From Hormiphora californensis (taxonomy: Eukaryota; Ctenophora; Tentaculata; Cydippida; Pleurobrachiidae): DNA of 64,000 bases. The notes under the pieces are model-generated. The model was not told the origin of the DNA. It made no database searches and was given only the letters and a program-made list of their open reading frames with translations. This document shows, piece after piece, positions 53,237 through 62,757 of the stretch. The stretch covers positions 1,636,774-1,700,773 of the forward strand of contig CM035355.1 of NCBI GenBank assembly GCA_020137815.1. The letters are read 5' to 3'. Numbering within the stretch: position 1 is the first letter of the stretch; each line of letters opens with the position of its first letter. The position numbers were made by a program, and so were the translations under genes.

Positions 53237-56104
53237 GGCCCTTTTCTTCTGACCTTCATGGATCTCCGCAGTTTTCTCGATGGTGTTAATTTGATTTGTT
53301 GGTGCCAACGAGTTAAATATACGGATGTCCGCAAAGATCTTGTCTCCCTTAGACCAGAAATTTCTTCCAGACACGTCCAGTCTTGCCATTTCCCTAGTGT
53401 TGCTGTTTTTATTTAGTTCCTCTCCAGTAAGGGGCAACAGTGTTGGCTCGATCTTTACGTCCCCGCATCCGGAATTTTTCATCATTATTGCGGTGATGTC
53501 TCGGACCTGGTTGTGTCTAGCATTTGTGTATCCACCACGCATGCACGATAACAAGTGTTCAATAGTAGCTGATTCCCCACAGCCGCATGTCTCACTGATA
53601 TCAGCAAGTGGGAGCATGTACCTTATGGCTAACGCATCTTTAAACTCCTGCTTGTTCAGGACAAATCCATACTCTCTGATAGGCAGAGTGGTGAGCCAAC
53701 TAGAAGTTCCCGGCTGCCTGAGATCTTCAATTTGGCGTCTGAGTGGTCCATCGACTTCGGAGATAATGTTCTCTAGTTTTTCCAATGACTCTTTTTTCTT
53801 GTTCTTGGATATTTTCTTGTGTTCTTCGTTCATTTCTTCTTGTTGCTCTGCCCATTCCACATCGTTTATCTCAAGTTTTTGTTGAATGATATTTTTTACT
53901 TGAGACGTTGTAGCATTTTTCGAAGCTTGAAATTCTCTGGTCGAGATTTCCACTGGATCAAAAATGTTGAGTCCTGTGTATTTTGTCGGAAGCTTTGTTA
54001 TTTCTCTGATTAATGTGTTGACTGGTCGTCCAAATATCCGTGGGATAAACACTTCGTTAATGCACTTTTCTAGTGGCTCAAACTTTTCCTTGACATTAGG
54101 TGTTGTTCTCATTAGAAAAAGCCATTGTTTAGAAAGCGCAAATGTGTAAGCAGCGTAGGCTCCTTGCGGATTTGTGAGCGCCACCTCGCTCAGATTTTTC
54201 AGTTCCTCGATCCATGTTTTGATTTTGTCTTCCACAAATGTTTCCACGAAGGCATCTGTTCCAATTGCTGTTCCCAAATACCTCTGTCCCTCTGTTGTTA
54301 AATTGATCTCTGTTTCCCCAAATATCTTTTCTGCGACTTCCAAGTGTTCCTTCTTTACTATCAGCCACGACTTCTTAGCATTGGGGAAATATCCCAGAGC
54401 AGGTCCAATAACGTTAATCTTGTCCCACCATTTCCTCAATTCTGCCAATCTTCCACTAGCGGAGCTGTCATCTGCGAACCACGTCTGCCTACACCTGCAC
54501 TCGGCCAAATCTCTAACCAAAGCTACCGTGCTAATTGAATAAAATGCCGAGGCTAAGTTGCACCCCTGAGTGGTGCCTTCTAATGACATAATAAAGGACC
54601 CATCAAATAATATCAATTTACATGGGCTACGATAAAAATTAATAAGAATTATCGAAAAAACTGGGCATAGGTATCTCATGTTAGCCAACGCAGTAACTCG
54701 ATTTAAACAATTAAATGCGTTAGTGGCATCTACTAGAATTAGACCCTCTGTTTCGCCATCTTCGAACATTTCTCTAATGGCATGTGCGGCTGCTTCTACA
54801 CCTGATCTCTGGCCTGCACATAACTGCAGCGGACCAGCTGCCTGTTCAATATCTCTCTTTAAATAAGTACACACACTTTTACCTATAATACGTCTCATAA
54901 TCTCGCCAATTCCAATAGGTCTAACACCTGGTTTCTTGTCTAATCCTATCAATCTACAAGCTAATAATGATTTAAGAGTCCCTGTATCAACAAATTCAAC
55001 GCATAATCGTCTCGTCATCCTTGCTATAGCTTCGCTCAGTTCGTTCGTACTGTTGCCAAAAGATTTCGATGTCAACATGCGTCTCCATAGATTGTTATCC
55101 ATCCCACTCGGTCCGCACCCTCCTTTAGTATACATTGCTGCCCTCCGTATCCTCCCTCCATCAAGTTGCTCAAATGTTCCAGGTTCGACTGTTGGGTGCA
55201 TCGCGGTTGATACTAATCGTTCTACAGCAATCCTCTGGGGCGGTGGATGTTTTTTCTTCAGTTCGTCTATCAGTTGAGGTGTTACTTGCAGTGGGCCTCC
55301 TTGTGCTGTTCTGAGTAGTCTGAGAGCTGCTGCCACTCTCCCTACCAACATTAGTCTTGAGAATGCAAGATTAGTGTCGGTTTTATTTCCTGCTGTTGAT
55401 GAGTTTAGCCTACCCTGAATGGCAGTGGCTTCTGATAATAGCTGATAAAACTGCCCATCTTTCCATTTTTCCAATCTTTTGGTCAAGAGGTCAAAGTGAT
55501 CTTTGTGTTTACTGTTTTTTCGCGGTTTCTGTAACAGCAAGGCGCCACTTACATGAATGGCTGTTAGAGCGATACCCTGTAGATCAGTTTTGTCCGTCCA
55601 TTTATCACATAAATCTTTGATCATCTCAATGTAGTCCTTTCCAGCCTTACCATTGGGTAATGTAAACAAGTTAGGTCGGAAAGAGGACACCTTCTCGTGA
55701 ATTTCGTTGAGTGTTGACTCTAGGTTGCCTTGAAAATTTCCCCACTTTAGCTCAATTTTTGTAGTAACTTTGTCAAAAGATGGAATCTGTCTGCAAGTGA
55801 TACATTCCCAGTGTGTTCCGTACCTTCCGATGTTTTTGAATGTTGCATCGTTGATGTTAGCACATTTGCAATGAAACCACAATTGACACCCATCACATTG
55901 GACGCCGTTGTCTACTGTTTTACTACACTCGGGACATTTTTCCACTGACTCCATGTTGTTTTGTGAGTCTTGGTAGATATCTCCTAGCAGATCCATTAGT
56001 TGGGCTTTCTTCATTCTCTGCGAGTACTGGATTCCATGTTCATCTAGTAGAGCCCGAATTTGATTTAGTTCCTTCAGTCTTGTTCCACTCATTATCGACA
56101 GCAA
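53111..56104 (-). CDS. SAP-PHD-reverse transcriptase protein of a non-LTR-like retroelement
   Basis: Intronless 997-codon frame. Order: SAP-like DNA-binding motif (residues ~8-44, HGIQYSQRMKKAQLMDLL), PHD-type zinc finger (~58-107, CPEC, CDGCQLWFHC, CITC), a helical region, then a reverse transcriptase (~400-640) with the catalytic pair in TWFADDSSASG near residue 540 and TTQGCNLAS. After it come a C-x-C-x7-H-x3-C knuckle (~840-853) and a block with RHN, an EPTL motif, RLDVSG and FADIRIF (~862-925), resembling restriction-like endonuclease elements of the R2/NeSL type. A single-base frameshift near 53,236 ends this frame early; the rest of the usual C-terminus continues in another frame to 52,951. 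There are no LTRs. The family recurs in marine invertebrate genomes; I do not assign a named clade. The start may be the Met four codons in. Confidence 0.85.
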   Translation of the reverse strand: MLSIMSGTRLKELNQIRALLDEHGIQYSQRMKKAQLMDLLGDIYQDSQNNMESVEKCPECSKTVDNGVQCDGCQLWFHCKCANINDATFKNIGRYGTHWECITCRQIPSFDKVTTKIELKWGNFQGNLESTLNEIHEKVSSFRPNLFTLPNGKAGKDYIEMIKDLCDKWTDKTDLQGIALTAIHVSGALLLQKPRKNSKHKDHFDLLTKRLEKWKDGQFYQLLSEATAIQGRLNSSTAGNKTDTNLAFSRLMLVGRVAAALRLLRTAQGGPLQVTPQLIDELKKKHPPPQRIAVERLVSTAMHPTVEPGTFEQLDGGRIRRAAMYTKGGCGPSGMDNNLWRRMLTSKSFGNSTNELSEAIARMTRRLCVEFVDTGTLKSLLACRLIGLDKKPGVRPIGIGEIMRRIIGKSVCTYLKRDIEQAAGPLQLCAGQRSGVEAAAHAIREMFEDGETEGLILVDATNAFNCLNRVTALANMRYLCPVFSIILINFYRSPCKLILFDGSFIMSLEGTTQGCNLASAFYSISTVALVRDLAECRCRQTWFADDSSASGRLAELRKWWDKINVIGPALGYFPNAKKSWLIVKKEHLEVAEKIFGETEINLTTEGQRYLGTAIGTDAFVETFVEDKIKTWIEELKNLSEVALTNPQGAYAAYTFALSKQWLFLMRTTPNVKEKFEPLEKCINEVFIPRIFGRPVNTLIREITKLPTKYTGLNIFDPVEISTREFQASKNATTSQVKNIIQQKLEINDVEWAEQQEEMNEEHKKISKNKKKESLEKLENIISEVDGPLRRQIEDLRQPGTSSWLTTLPIREYGFVLNKQEFKDALAIRYMLPLADISETCGCGESATIEHLLSCMRGGYTNARHNQVRDITAIMMKNSGCGDVKIEPTLLPLTGEELNKNSNTREMARLDVSGRNFWSKGDKIFADIRIFNSLAPTNQINTIEKTAEIHEGQKKRALWGENPKCGTSYLHPTCVLNNRNIRTRSRAVLQASGWLVLG

Positions 56105-56513
56105 AAATTTTGTTGAGAATTCTCAACTAAGAAGTGGATGTGAATGTTTAGATCAACATTTGATCTTAATGTCAGGAGCAACAAAACAACAACCAAACCT
56201 ATCTAAGTATAGTACGGTATCTAAGCGACAGACTGCTCCTTCATAAAATATGTTTTGCGCCCAAAGCTGTAAAGCTATTGCTCACACTTTTGGGAGTTTG
56301 TTATTATTTTAGAACACATTTTAACAATTTAGTCTGGGTTCAGTTCCCATAGTTCCTGTTTCAGTTGCCATGGCAACCAAATTTCAGTGATCTGTGATTA
56401 AAGAGCGCCACCCGGCGGAGCCGGGTGGGTTTGTGAACAGCCCTTGCTTGAGGCGCACCCATGGGTGTGCTAGTTCAATAAAAACTAAAAGAAAGTGTTC
56501 CGCAATGGCAAAA

Positions 56514-56586
56514 GGCTCCACCGAGATTCGAACTCGGGATCTCCTGTTTACTAGACAGGCGCTTTAACCAACTAAGCCATGGAGCC
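56514..56586 (-). tRNA. tRNA-Thr (anticodon AGT)
   Basis: 73 nt. The minus strand folds as a full cloverleaf: acceptor GGCTCCA/TGGAGCC, D arm GCTT/AAGC, anticodon arm CCTGT-CTAGTAA-ACAGG, T arm CCGAG-TTCGAAT-CTCGG. A and B box sequences are intact. The anticodon AGT reads threonine ACU/ACC after A34 modification. No intron. Confidence 0.96.
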
Positions 56587-56827
56587 GGTGAATAAATGGC
56601 AATTGAGAGAAATTTATTCAGAGAACTTGCCTTGTGCACACAATTTGATGTTGCTAATAACATTCCCCTGTTGCTAATAAGATTCTCCTCTTTAAATGAT
56701 GTACATACTGTTCAGTGGTTACAGTACTTCATTGCACTCGTCAGGTAGACACTAGAGTACTAGACTGCTGCAGCACCATACCAGCCTGCGACATGGAAAT
56801 GTGTTAGCTGTCAGGACTCAGGGGAGG

Positions 56828-57326
56828 CCGGAGGGTTAGGTGAGGATTAGGAAAGGGTTAGGGGATGATTAGGGGAGGGTTAGGGGTAGATTAGGGAAGG
56901 ATTAGGGAAGGGTTAGGGGAGGGTTAGGGGTAGATTAGGGAAGGATTAGGGGAGGGTTAGGGGAGGATTAGGGGACGATTAGGGAAGGGTTAGGGGAGGA
57001 TTAGGGGAGGATTAGGGAAGGATTAGGGGAGGATTAGGGGAGCATTAGGGGAGGGTTAGGGAATGATTAGGGGAGCATTAGGTGAGGGTTAGGGGATAGT
57101 TAGGGGAGGATTAGGGGGTTAGGGGAGGGTTAGGGGAGGATTAGGGGAGGATTAGGGGAGGGTTAGGGGAGGATTAGGGGAGGATTAGGGAAGGATTAGG
57201 GGAGGGTTGGGGAAGGATTAGGGGAGGATTAGGGGAGGGTTAGGGGAGGATTAGGGGAGGGTTAGGGGAGGATTAGGGAAGGATTAGGGGATGATTAGGG
57301 GAGGATTAGGGGAGGATTAGGTGAGG
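56828..57326 (+). repeat. TTAGGGGAGGA minisatellite, left block
   Basis: About 45 copies of an 11-bp unit TTAGGGGAGGA with variants such as TTAGGGGAGGG and TTAGGGAAGGA. The G-rich strand is +. Each unit embeds TTAGGG, the animal telomere repeat, but the 11-bp period is not telomeric. Confidence 0.9.
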
Positions 57327-57680
57327 ATAACACCCTTGTTCCATGGGCAGAATTCGGCCAAATTTAGGCTGAATTACGCCTTTTAGGCCGAATTCTGCGG
57401 CCGAATTACGCCGCAGAATTACGCCTTGTGCACAGGCCGAATTACGCCTAAAAGGCGTAATTCGGCCTTTTTGGTAGCCCCTCGGGAGGGTGTTATTCAC
57501 ACATCTAATTGATCAATGAAATAACTCAGTAGATCTCTCTTTCACACCATGCTTAACTAGGGCGTGAAAAAACATCTCACACAGAGTTTGTGCGTCTGTG
57601 TGTCAGTATTTTTCTTCCCGTGGAACCGAAGTGCTCACTTTCAAACGGCAGATCCTTTTGCGGAGTTCTGCCCATGGAAC
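57327..57680. mobile_element. nested foldback element inside the minisatellite
   Basis: GTTCCATGGGCAGAATTCGG (57,338-57,357) pairs with its inverse at 57,661-57,680 with two mismatches. An inner inverted pair ATAACACCCT (57,327-57,336) / AGGGTGTTAT (57,487-57,496) and several GCCGAATTACGCC palindromes lie within. Minisatellite sequence resumes immediately to the right, so it was either inserted into the array or co-amplified next to it. Confidence 0.65.
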
Positions 57681-57808
57681 TAGGGGGTTAGGGGAGGGTT
57701 AGGGGAGGATTAGGGGAGGATTAGGGGAGGATTAGGTGAGGGTTAGGGGAGGATTAGGTGATGATTAGGGGAGGATTAGGGGAGGATTAGGTGAGGATTA
57801 GGGGGTGT
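57681..57808 (+). repeat. TTAGGGGAGGA minisatellite, right block
   Basis: Same unit and orientation as the left block, about 11 copies. Confidence 0.9.
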
Positions 57809-57810
57809 AA

Positions 57811-57980
57811 CGGTAGGAGTGCACAGAAAAAGGGTCGAAGCTCGAGCAATACAAAGGATTATGGGATGTGTTAGAGAACTGGGAAGGGAAGGCTTGCGAC
57901 GTGCCCAAGAAGATGACGGAAGAGAGCGAGTAAGAAAAAATTGGGATTTATTTCCAGAAAAGGGAATAAAAAGTATCTAA
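57811..57980 (+). pseudogene. possible retroelement C-terminal fragment
   Basis: An open frame running to a stop at 57,978 encodes a highly charged helix-rich tail (RAIQRIMGCVRELGREGLRR, NWDLFPEKGIKS) typical in style of polyprotein ends. It has no start codon context and no recognisable domain. Assignment is weak; it could be chance coding. Confidence 0.2.
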
Positions 57981-58030
57981 ACAACTCAATACAACTCACA
58001 ATTATATTATATATTTATATCACACATATA

Positions 58031-59206
58031 TCACACATCTGTCTCATTGGAAGGTCCGAATAGTTGACTATACGCTGGTGGTGGAGGATCAGATGAGGCA
58101 GGTCCCTTGGTCTGAAGACCAATGTCATAGGTATGATCTATAAAATCAGTCCTCGGAGGTGGCGCAGATGCCTCAACGTACACATTTCCCTCTGCACTCT
58201 CCCTCCTTGGCCTAAAAGTAAACTCCTCCTGCACTGGATCATCAGTATTGTCATCATCATTCCCCACACAGTGGCATTGACAACATGATCCCTGACAACA
58301 TGATCCCTGACAACATGATCCCTGACAACATGATTTCAGCCCCTGACAACATGATTTCAGCCCCTGACAACATGATTTCAACCCTTGCCAACATGATTTC
58401 ACCCCATTTCTACAACTTTTAAAGCACCCACCACACATTACCCCACACGGCAGACACGTGACCTGGCATGTAATTTTGGGAAACATACACAACCACACGA
58501 GATAACAAATTCCTACAAGGGCTGCTGGTGCGATAACGGCGGCAGCACCTTTTGCATAGGTGTAGTCATTCCATAACAGTACCGCCCCATCATGATAATA
58601 GCAGGTAAACCAGTTATTCAGATCTTCGTGGACCTCCTGTCTGAGAACCTCCCAGAGTCGCACCAATACCGCCTCGTTCCTAGTGTAACTGTCCGTACAA
58701 GGTGGTTCAGCTAAACACCCCTTCTTCTTCATAGAGAGTCTTGTTATGGCAATACCTTGCTCAGATGTTACATTTTGTGTGTTCTCATGGAAGGGTTTGG
58801 AACCGTTGCTACTACTAGATGTAGTATCGTACCAGTTGACCAGAATTTGAAGACATGGGTAGTATCCAGTGCAATAGGTTTCATCGTCCCCACAATCACA
58901 AGTCATTGTCTCAGCTTTGTTAGGATCTACCTCCTCTGTAACTAGCTCACACCTTCCCAGTTGGTATTTGGAGCCCTTGAAGTGGTTCGGGGTGTAAAAT
59001 GCGCCCAGGCCTATCAGGAGGAGAAGAAGAATTGGTACGCAAATACCCGCTGCTGCACAAAAGAGCTTTCGTATAGGTCGATTTATACAGTGTTTCATGG
59101 TAACTATGTTGGGTTTGAGAGAGGGGAGTGAGATATCAGCACGAGAGGAAGATATAAAAACCTTGTTCCAAATATTCGTTATACAAGTACAACTATACAA
59201 CTGCAT
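58031..59206 (-). CDS. two-TM protein similar to BK-channel beta subunits, with Cys-rich tail
   Basis: Single-exon frame of 391 codons; initiation may instead be at the Met at 59,098 (MKHCINRPIRK), giving 355 residues. A first TM (CAAAGICVPILLLLLIGLGA) is followed by a ~165-residue extracellular loop with paired cysteines, YYPCLQILVNW and NWFTCYYHD, and a second TM (AAAVIAPAALVGICYLVWLC). Topology, loop cysteines and the YPCLQ...VN motif match KCNMB-type calcium-activated potassium channel auxiliary subunits. Unlike those, it continues into a long cytoplasmic tail with tandem GLKSCCQ and GSCCQ repeats (about 58,280-58,390), an acidic stretch, a PPxY motif (PPPPAYSQL) and a C-terminal ETDV that fits a class I PDZ ligand. 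KCNMB relatedness is inferred from motifs only. Confidence 0.7.
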   Translation of the reverse strand: MQLYSCTCITNIWNKVFISSSRADISLPSLKPNIVTMKHCINRPIRKLFCAAAGICVPILLLLLIGLGAFYTPNHFKGSKYQLGRCELVTEEVDPNKAETMTCDCGDDETYCTGYYPCLQILVNWYDTTSSSSNGSKPFHENTQNVTSEQGIAITRLSMKKKGCLAEPPCTDSYTRNEAVLVRLWEVLRQEVHEDLNNWFTCYYHDGAVLLWNDYTYAKGAAAVIAPAALVGICYLVWLCMFPKITCQVTCLPCGVMCGGCFKSCRNGVKSCWQGLKSCCQGLKSCCQGLKSCCQGSCCQGSCCQGSCCQCHCVGNDDDNTDDPVQEEFTFRPRRESAEGNVYVEASAPPPRTDFIDHTYDIGLQTKGPASSDPPPPAYSQLFGPSNETDV

Positions 59207-59607
59207 TCACTTTGAATCGAACTGTGACCACAGTACAAATGAACGTTCATGATACGTTGCACATTATTTATTCAACCCAACGACAAACAACACAGTGTTT
59301 TCTTACGAAATGAAGACACACACACTCAACACTCAACGCATATTATGCACATATGATATATGAAATGTTCATTAGTGCCGGTAGGAAAAGATCACGTGAT
59401 CTGTAATACTGTGCATGTGACCATGTACACACGTGATTTCAGTATAGAAAGAACTCATGTATTATAGCCAACCCAACACAAAGCATGTTGACATGCTCTG
59501 CAGCTATTTCTCTCTTTCTCTCAAGGTAGATGCATCATTGTTTTAGAACTGTATAAGCGGGACACAGTTCCTACTTCCTGCATGCTATATTCTTACTAAA
59601 TTCCTGT
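59207..59607. other. intergenic region
   Basis: AT-rich, with no exon or repeat recognised. It presumably holds the promoter of the two-TM gene. Confidence 0.5.
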
Positions 59608-59715
59608 TTAGTTCATTATCTTTGTTTTGCGGTTCTTTTCAATTAGTCATTTACACATTAAAAACGACTATGTTTCATGTTGTTTAAAAGAAAAGTATGA
59701 TACAGAATGTGCTAA

Positions 59716-60892
59716 TTACTTTTGTAATTGTCTCAGTTCATAATCATTGTTCTTGGAAATATGAGACCGGGGTCCAGCTGTTCCTGCTGTATGGTTGTTA
59801 TTGTTCATACCACCGCTAGAGAGGAGGCTCAGAGGGCTCGATATAGACCGGAAACAGAGCCTTCTCAACAAAAACCTCCTAAATCTTCTATTAGTAACGG
59901 TCAGAATCACAGCGTTACAGGAGGCGTTGATGATATAAACATGAGCATTGACAACACCTAGCCAGTCAGGGGGTACCACTTCAAACGTAGGTAACAAGAT
60001 ACGAGCCATGTTGGGCAGATTGGTTATGGTGAACAGACCACAAATACTGAACACTGTCACAAAAGCAGTTGTTGGACGTTTCTCACCCGTTTGTTGGAGC
60101 TTCAAAACATACCCCAGCAGGCCCAGGTTGCACACGGTTGTTATTAAAAAGGGTATTAAGATCAGCAGGACGGTCAGGACAAATGCAGCTAGTTTGATAG
60201 TCTCGGATCCCTCAGTCCACACCATCACACACGTGGAGTAGAGCCTATCATAGGAATTAAAGAGAAACAACGATTTTGCAGTACTAATATTCAATTAAGA
60301 ACAGGAGCTTTCGACTGATCTATGTCAGACGTCTTCAGCTATAACAACAATGAAAATGAAAGTGTTTATGTAGTGGAGAAGAGGATATGGGATCCGGGGA
60401 GGGGAGGAGAGAGGAAGGGATGAGATCCGAGAGGAGGAGATGGGGGAGGTGATCCACGGAAAGGGAGAAGAGGTGATCCGAGCTGAAGAGAATTAGGAAA
60501 CAGGTTTGGGAGATCTAGGTTTGATGGAGATGCCAGCAGGTCGGGGTTTGAAGGAGTTAGCAATCCTGGGGAGAAGGTGAGTCCATTGGAGGTTGACAGT
60601 AGGAACTTTATCTGTTCGGTTAATCGCCGGTTGAAGAGTGTGAATAGCCGCTTGTTCCAGTAGATTTAGACTGAGGCAGGAGGAAGAAGAGGAGAGGATA
60701 GATGTAGAATTCCAGTCCATGGTGTGTCCAGATTCCCGAGCGTGATTCCCTATCATAGGACACTGGTACTCTGAGGTACAGTGCCACTCCAATAATGCTC
60801 AGAAAGGAGATAGTCCAGAGTGTGCCAGCAATGATTCTAGCTGCTCCAGTTGAGACAGGGTCCCCTCTCAGCGCACACCGGAGGGATATGAC
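59716..60892 (-). pseudogene. truncated, interrupted duplicate of the rhodopsin-like GPCR
   Basis: Repeats TM4 to the C-terminus of the gene at 60,999-62,189 almost exactly, but begins only at VISLRC (no TM1-TM3) and is split by a ~505-bp retroelement insertion between the TM4 region and the segment starting YDRLYSTCVMVWTEG. It cannot make a seven-helix receptor. The remaining frames are otherwise intact, consistent with a recent origin. Confidence 0.85.
60256..60760 (-). mobile_element. 5'-truncated Penelope-like retroelement fragment
   Basis: Inserted in the duplicated GPCR copy with a 12-bp target duplication CCTATCATAGGA (60,244-60,255 and 60,749-60,760; the intact copy has a single site CCTGTCATAGGA). 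On the minus strand it encodes HARESGHTMDWNSTSIL, then EQAAIHTLQPAINRTDKVP and a W, which resembles the end of the GIY-YIG endonuclease domain of Penelope-like elements. Only the 3' part is present. Confidence 0.65.
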
Positions 60893-60998
60893 TTAGTTCA
60901 CTATCTTTGTTTTGCATTTCTTTTCGATTAGTTAACTACAATTACAACGACTATATTTCATTTTGTTTAAAAGAAGAATATGTTACAGAATGTGCTAA

Positions 60999-62189
60999 TT
61001 ACTTTTGTAATTGTCTCAGTTCATAATCATTGTTCTTGGAAATATGAGACCGGGGTCCAGCTGTTCCTGCTGTATGGTTGTTATTGTTCATACCACCGCT
61101 AGAGAGGAGGCTCAGAGGGCTCGATATAGACCGGAAACAGAGCCTTCTCAACAAAAACCTCCTAAATCTTCTATTAGTAACGGTCAGAATCACAGCGTTA
61201 CAGGAGGCGTTGATGATATAAACATGAGCATTGACAACACCTAGCCAGTCAGGGGGTACCACTTCAAACGTAGGTAACAAGATACGAGCCATGTTGGGCA
61301 GATTGGTAATGGTGAACAGGCCACAGATACTGAACACTGTCACAAAAGCAGTCGTGGGACGTTTCTCACCCGTTTGCTGGAGCTTCAGGACATACCCCAA
61401 CAGGCCCAGATTGCATACGATTGTTATTAAAAAGGGTATTAGGATCAGCAGGACAGTCAGCACGAATGCAGCTAACTTGATAGTCTCTAATCCCTCGGTC
61501 CACACCATCACACACGTGGAGTAGAGCCTGTCATAGGACACCGGTACTCTGAGGTACAGTGCCACCCCAATAATGCTCAGAAAAGAAATAGTCCAGAGTG
61601 TGCCAGCAATGATTCTAGCTGCTCCAGTTGATACGGGGTCCCCTCTCAACGCACACCGGAGGGATATGACCCGGTGGATGGTCACGACACACACCAACAT
61701 GATCTCTGTAGCAGCTAGGGGGTGTCGAACGTAGGATACCAGGACACACAACACATCACCTGCAGGGAGAAGGATGGGTTAAAATGAATGCGGTTGTAGA
61801 GGGTTTCTAATGTATAGCTCCAGGTGCAGGGCGGTGGATGTCATCATTGCTATACAAGCTGTGCAGCTCTGTAAAATTCATATGAAATGAAAACATCTCT
61901 CGATGCAAAGATCACAATGTCACTTACCTAGAACCCAATTGTTGATGGCACTATTGGAGACACAGATGGTCAGAGTGGTCACTATGGTCCAAAGTAGATC
62001 TGCCACCGTGATATTCTTTACCAACACCAGAGAAACTTTATCCAGATCGATAGCGTTGTAGAGAAACGTTCCGTATAGAATCATCCCATTACCGACTATC
62101 CCTGTGAAATAATAACAATTTGAACAGGGAGAACGGATCTTAAAAACTCTCCCAGGGTTTGTTATATATTTGAACAAGAATAACTGCAT
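60999..62189 (-). CDS. divergent rhodopsin-like GPCR
   Basis: Two exons, 62189-61928 and 61759-60999, in phase, about 340 aa. The first Met is uncertain: an acceptor at 62,102 would instead join an unseen upstream exon to GIVGNGMILYG. TM1 has the GNG(M) motif, TM2 the V-A-D-L core, then W and C before TM3. The TM3 end reads IHR in place of (D/E)RY, and TM7 has NAVIL in place of NPxxY followed by a basic helix 8 (NRRFRRFLLRR). The class A fold is likely but the activation motifs are atypical, as in lineage-specific receptors of early animals. The ligand is unknown. The 3' half was copied in tandem just downstream. Confidence 0.8.
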
Positions 62190-62757
62190 TATGTTTCATA
62201 ATGCTATGTTTCCCCGCCAACCTTTATTTTCATAACCATCTAATGGGAAGGCGGGACAGGCATTTCCGATCATCTATGAATCAGTCAAACCGTATAGAAC
62301 AAATCATTGTGTTTTAGTAGCACTAAATTGCGCGCCACATTGCGCGGCTCACATTTCCTGAAAACGTGCCATTGAAGTATTTGATGAAGGAGCAACATCG
62401 TTGTCCCTCGCAACTGAGCGGGTTACGTTACATAAAAAGCGTGACACTTCACTAGTATGTAAAATAAAATTGTCGAATTCTAAACCCCTATGCCTTTTTA
62501 CAAAAGGCATCCGGGTGAATGCCTTCGGCATTCACCGGGCGGGGAAATAAATTCGTTAGCTTTGTTGTGTTCAACACTACTTTAAACAAATTAATTTGAG
62601 TGTTCCACTTATAATCGATTGATCCGTGTTAGAGGTTATTTTCCAATCTTCGATATCTTATAGTTACGTGAATCTCTGTGGGCTTATTAAGAACGTACTG
62701 TGAGTGTTTTGAGTTGGGATTTATCTCTGTCCAGGAGTGTGAGCCAGGTGTTTTAGG
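62190..62757. other. intergenic region between GPCR and LINE
   Basis: AT-rich; a hairpin built on GAATGCCTTCGGCATTC lies at about 62,517-62,533. No exon identified. The right part may be the 5' UTR of the LINE. Confidence 0.45.

Larger units (their letters stand above)
59608..61670 (-). repeat. tandem duplication of the GPCR 3' end (two units of about 0.78 kb)
   Basis: Unit 1 is 59,608-60,892 (about 775 bp after subtracting an insertion) and unit 2 is 60,893-61,670. Both start TTAGTTCA(T/C)TATCTTTG on + and end GGAGGGATATGAC. Identity is near complete across the coding part and lower in the 3' flank. The junction is at 60,892/60,893. Confidence 0.9.

Noticed and set aside
56395-56430. CCACCCGGCGGAGCCGGGTGGG hairpin considered as a terminator
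   Set aside because: There is no T run and no transcript it would end. It is a simple palindrome near the tRNA.
56828-57326. Regular short repeats considered as a CRISPR array
   Set aside because: The array is contiguous with no spacers, and the sequence is animal.
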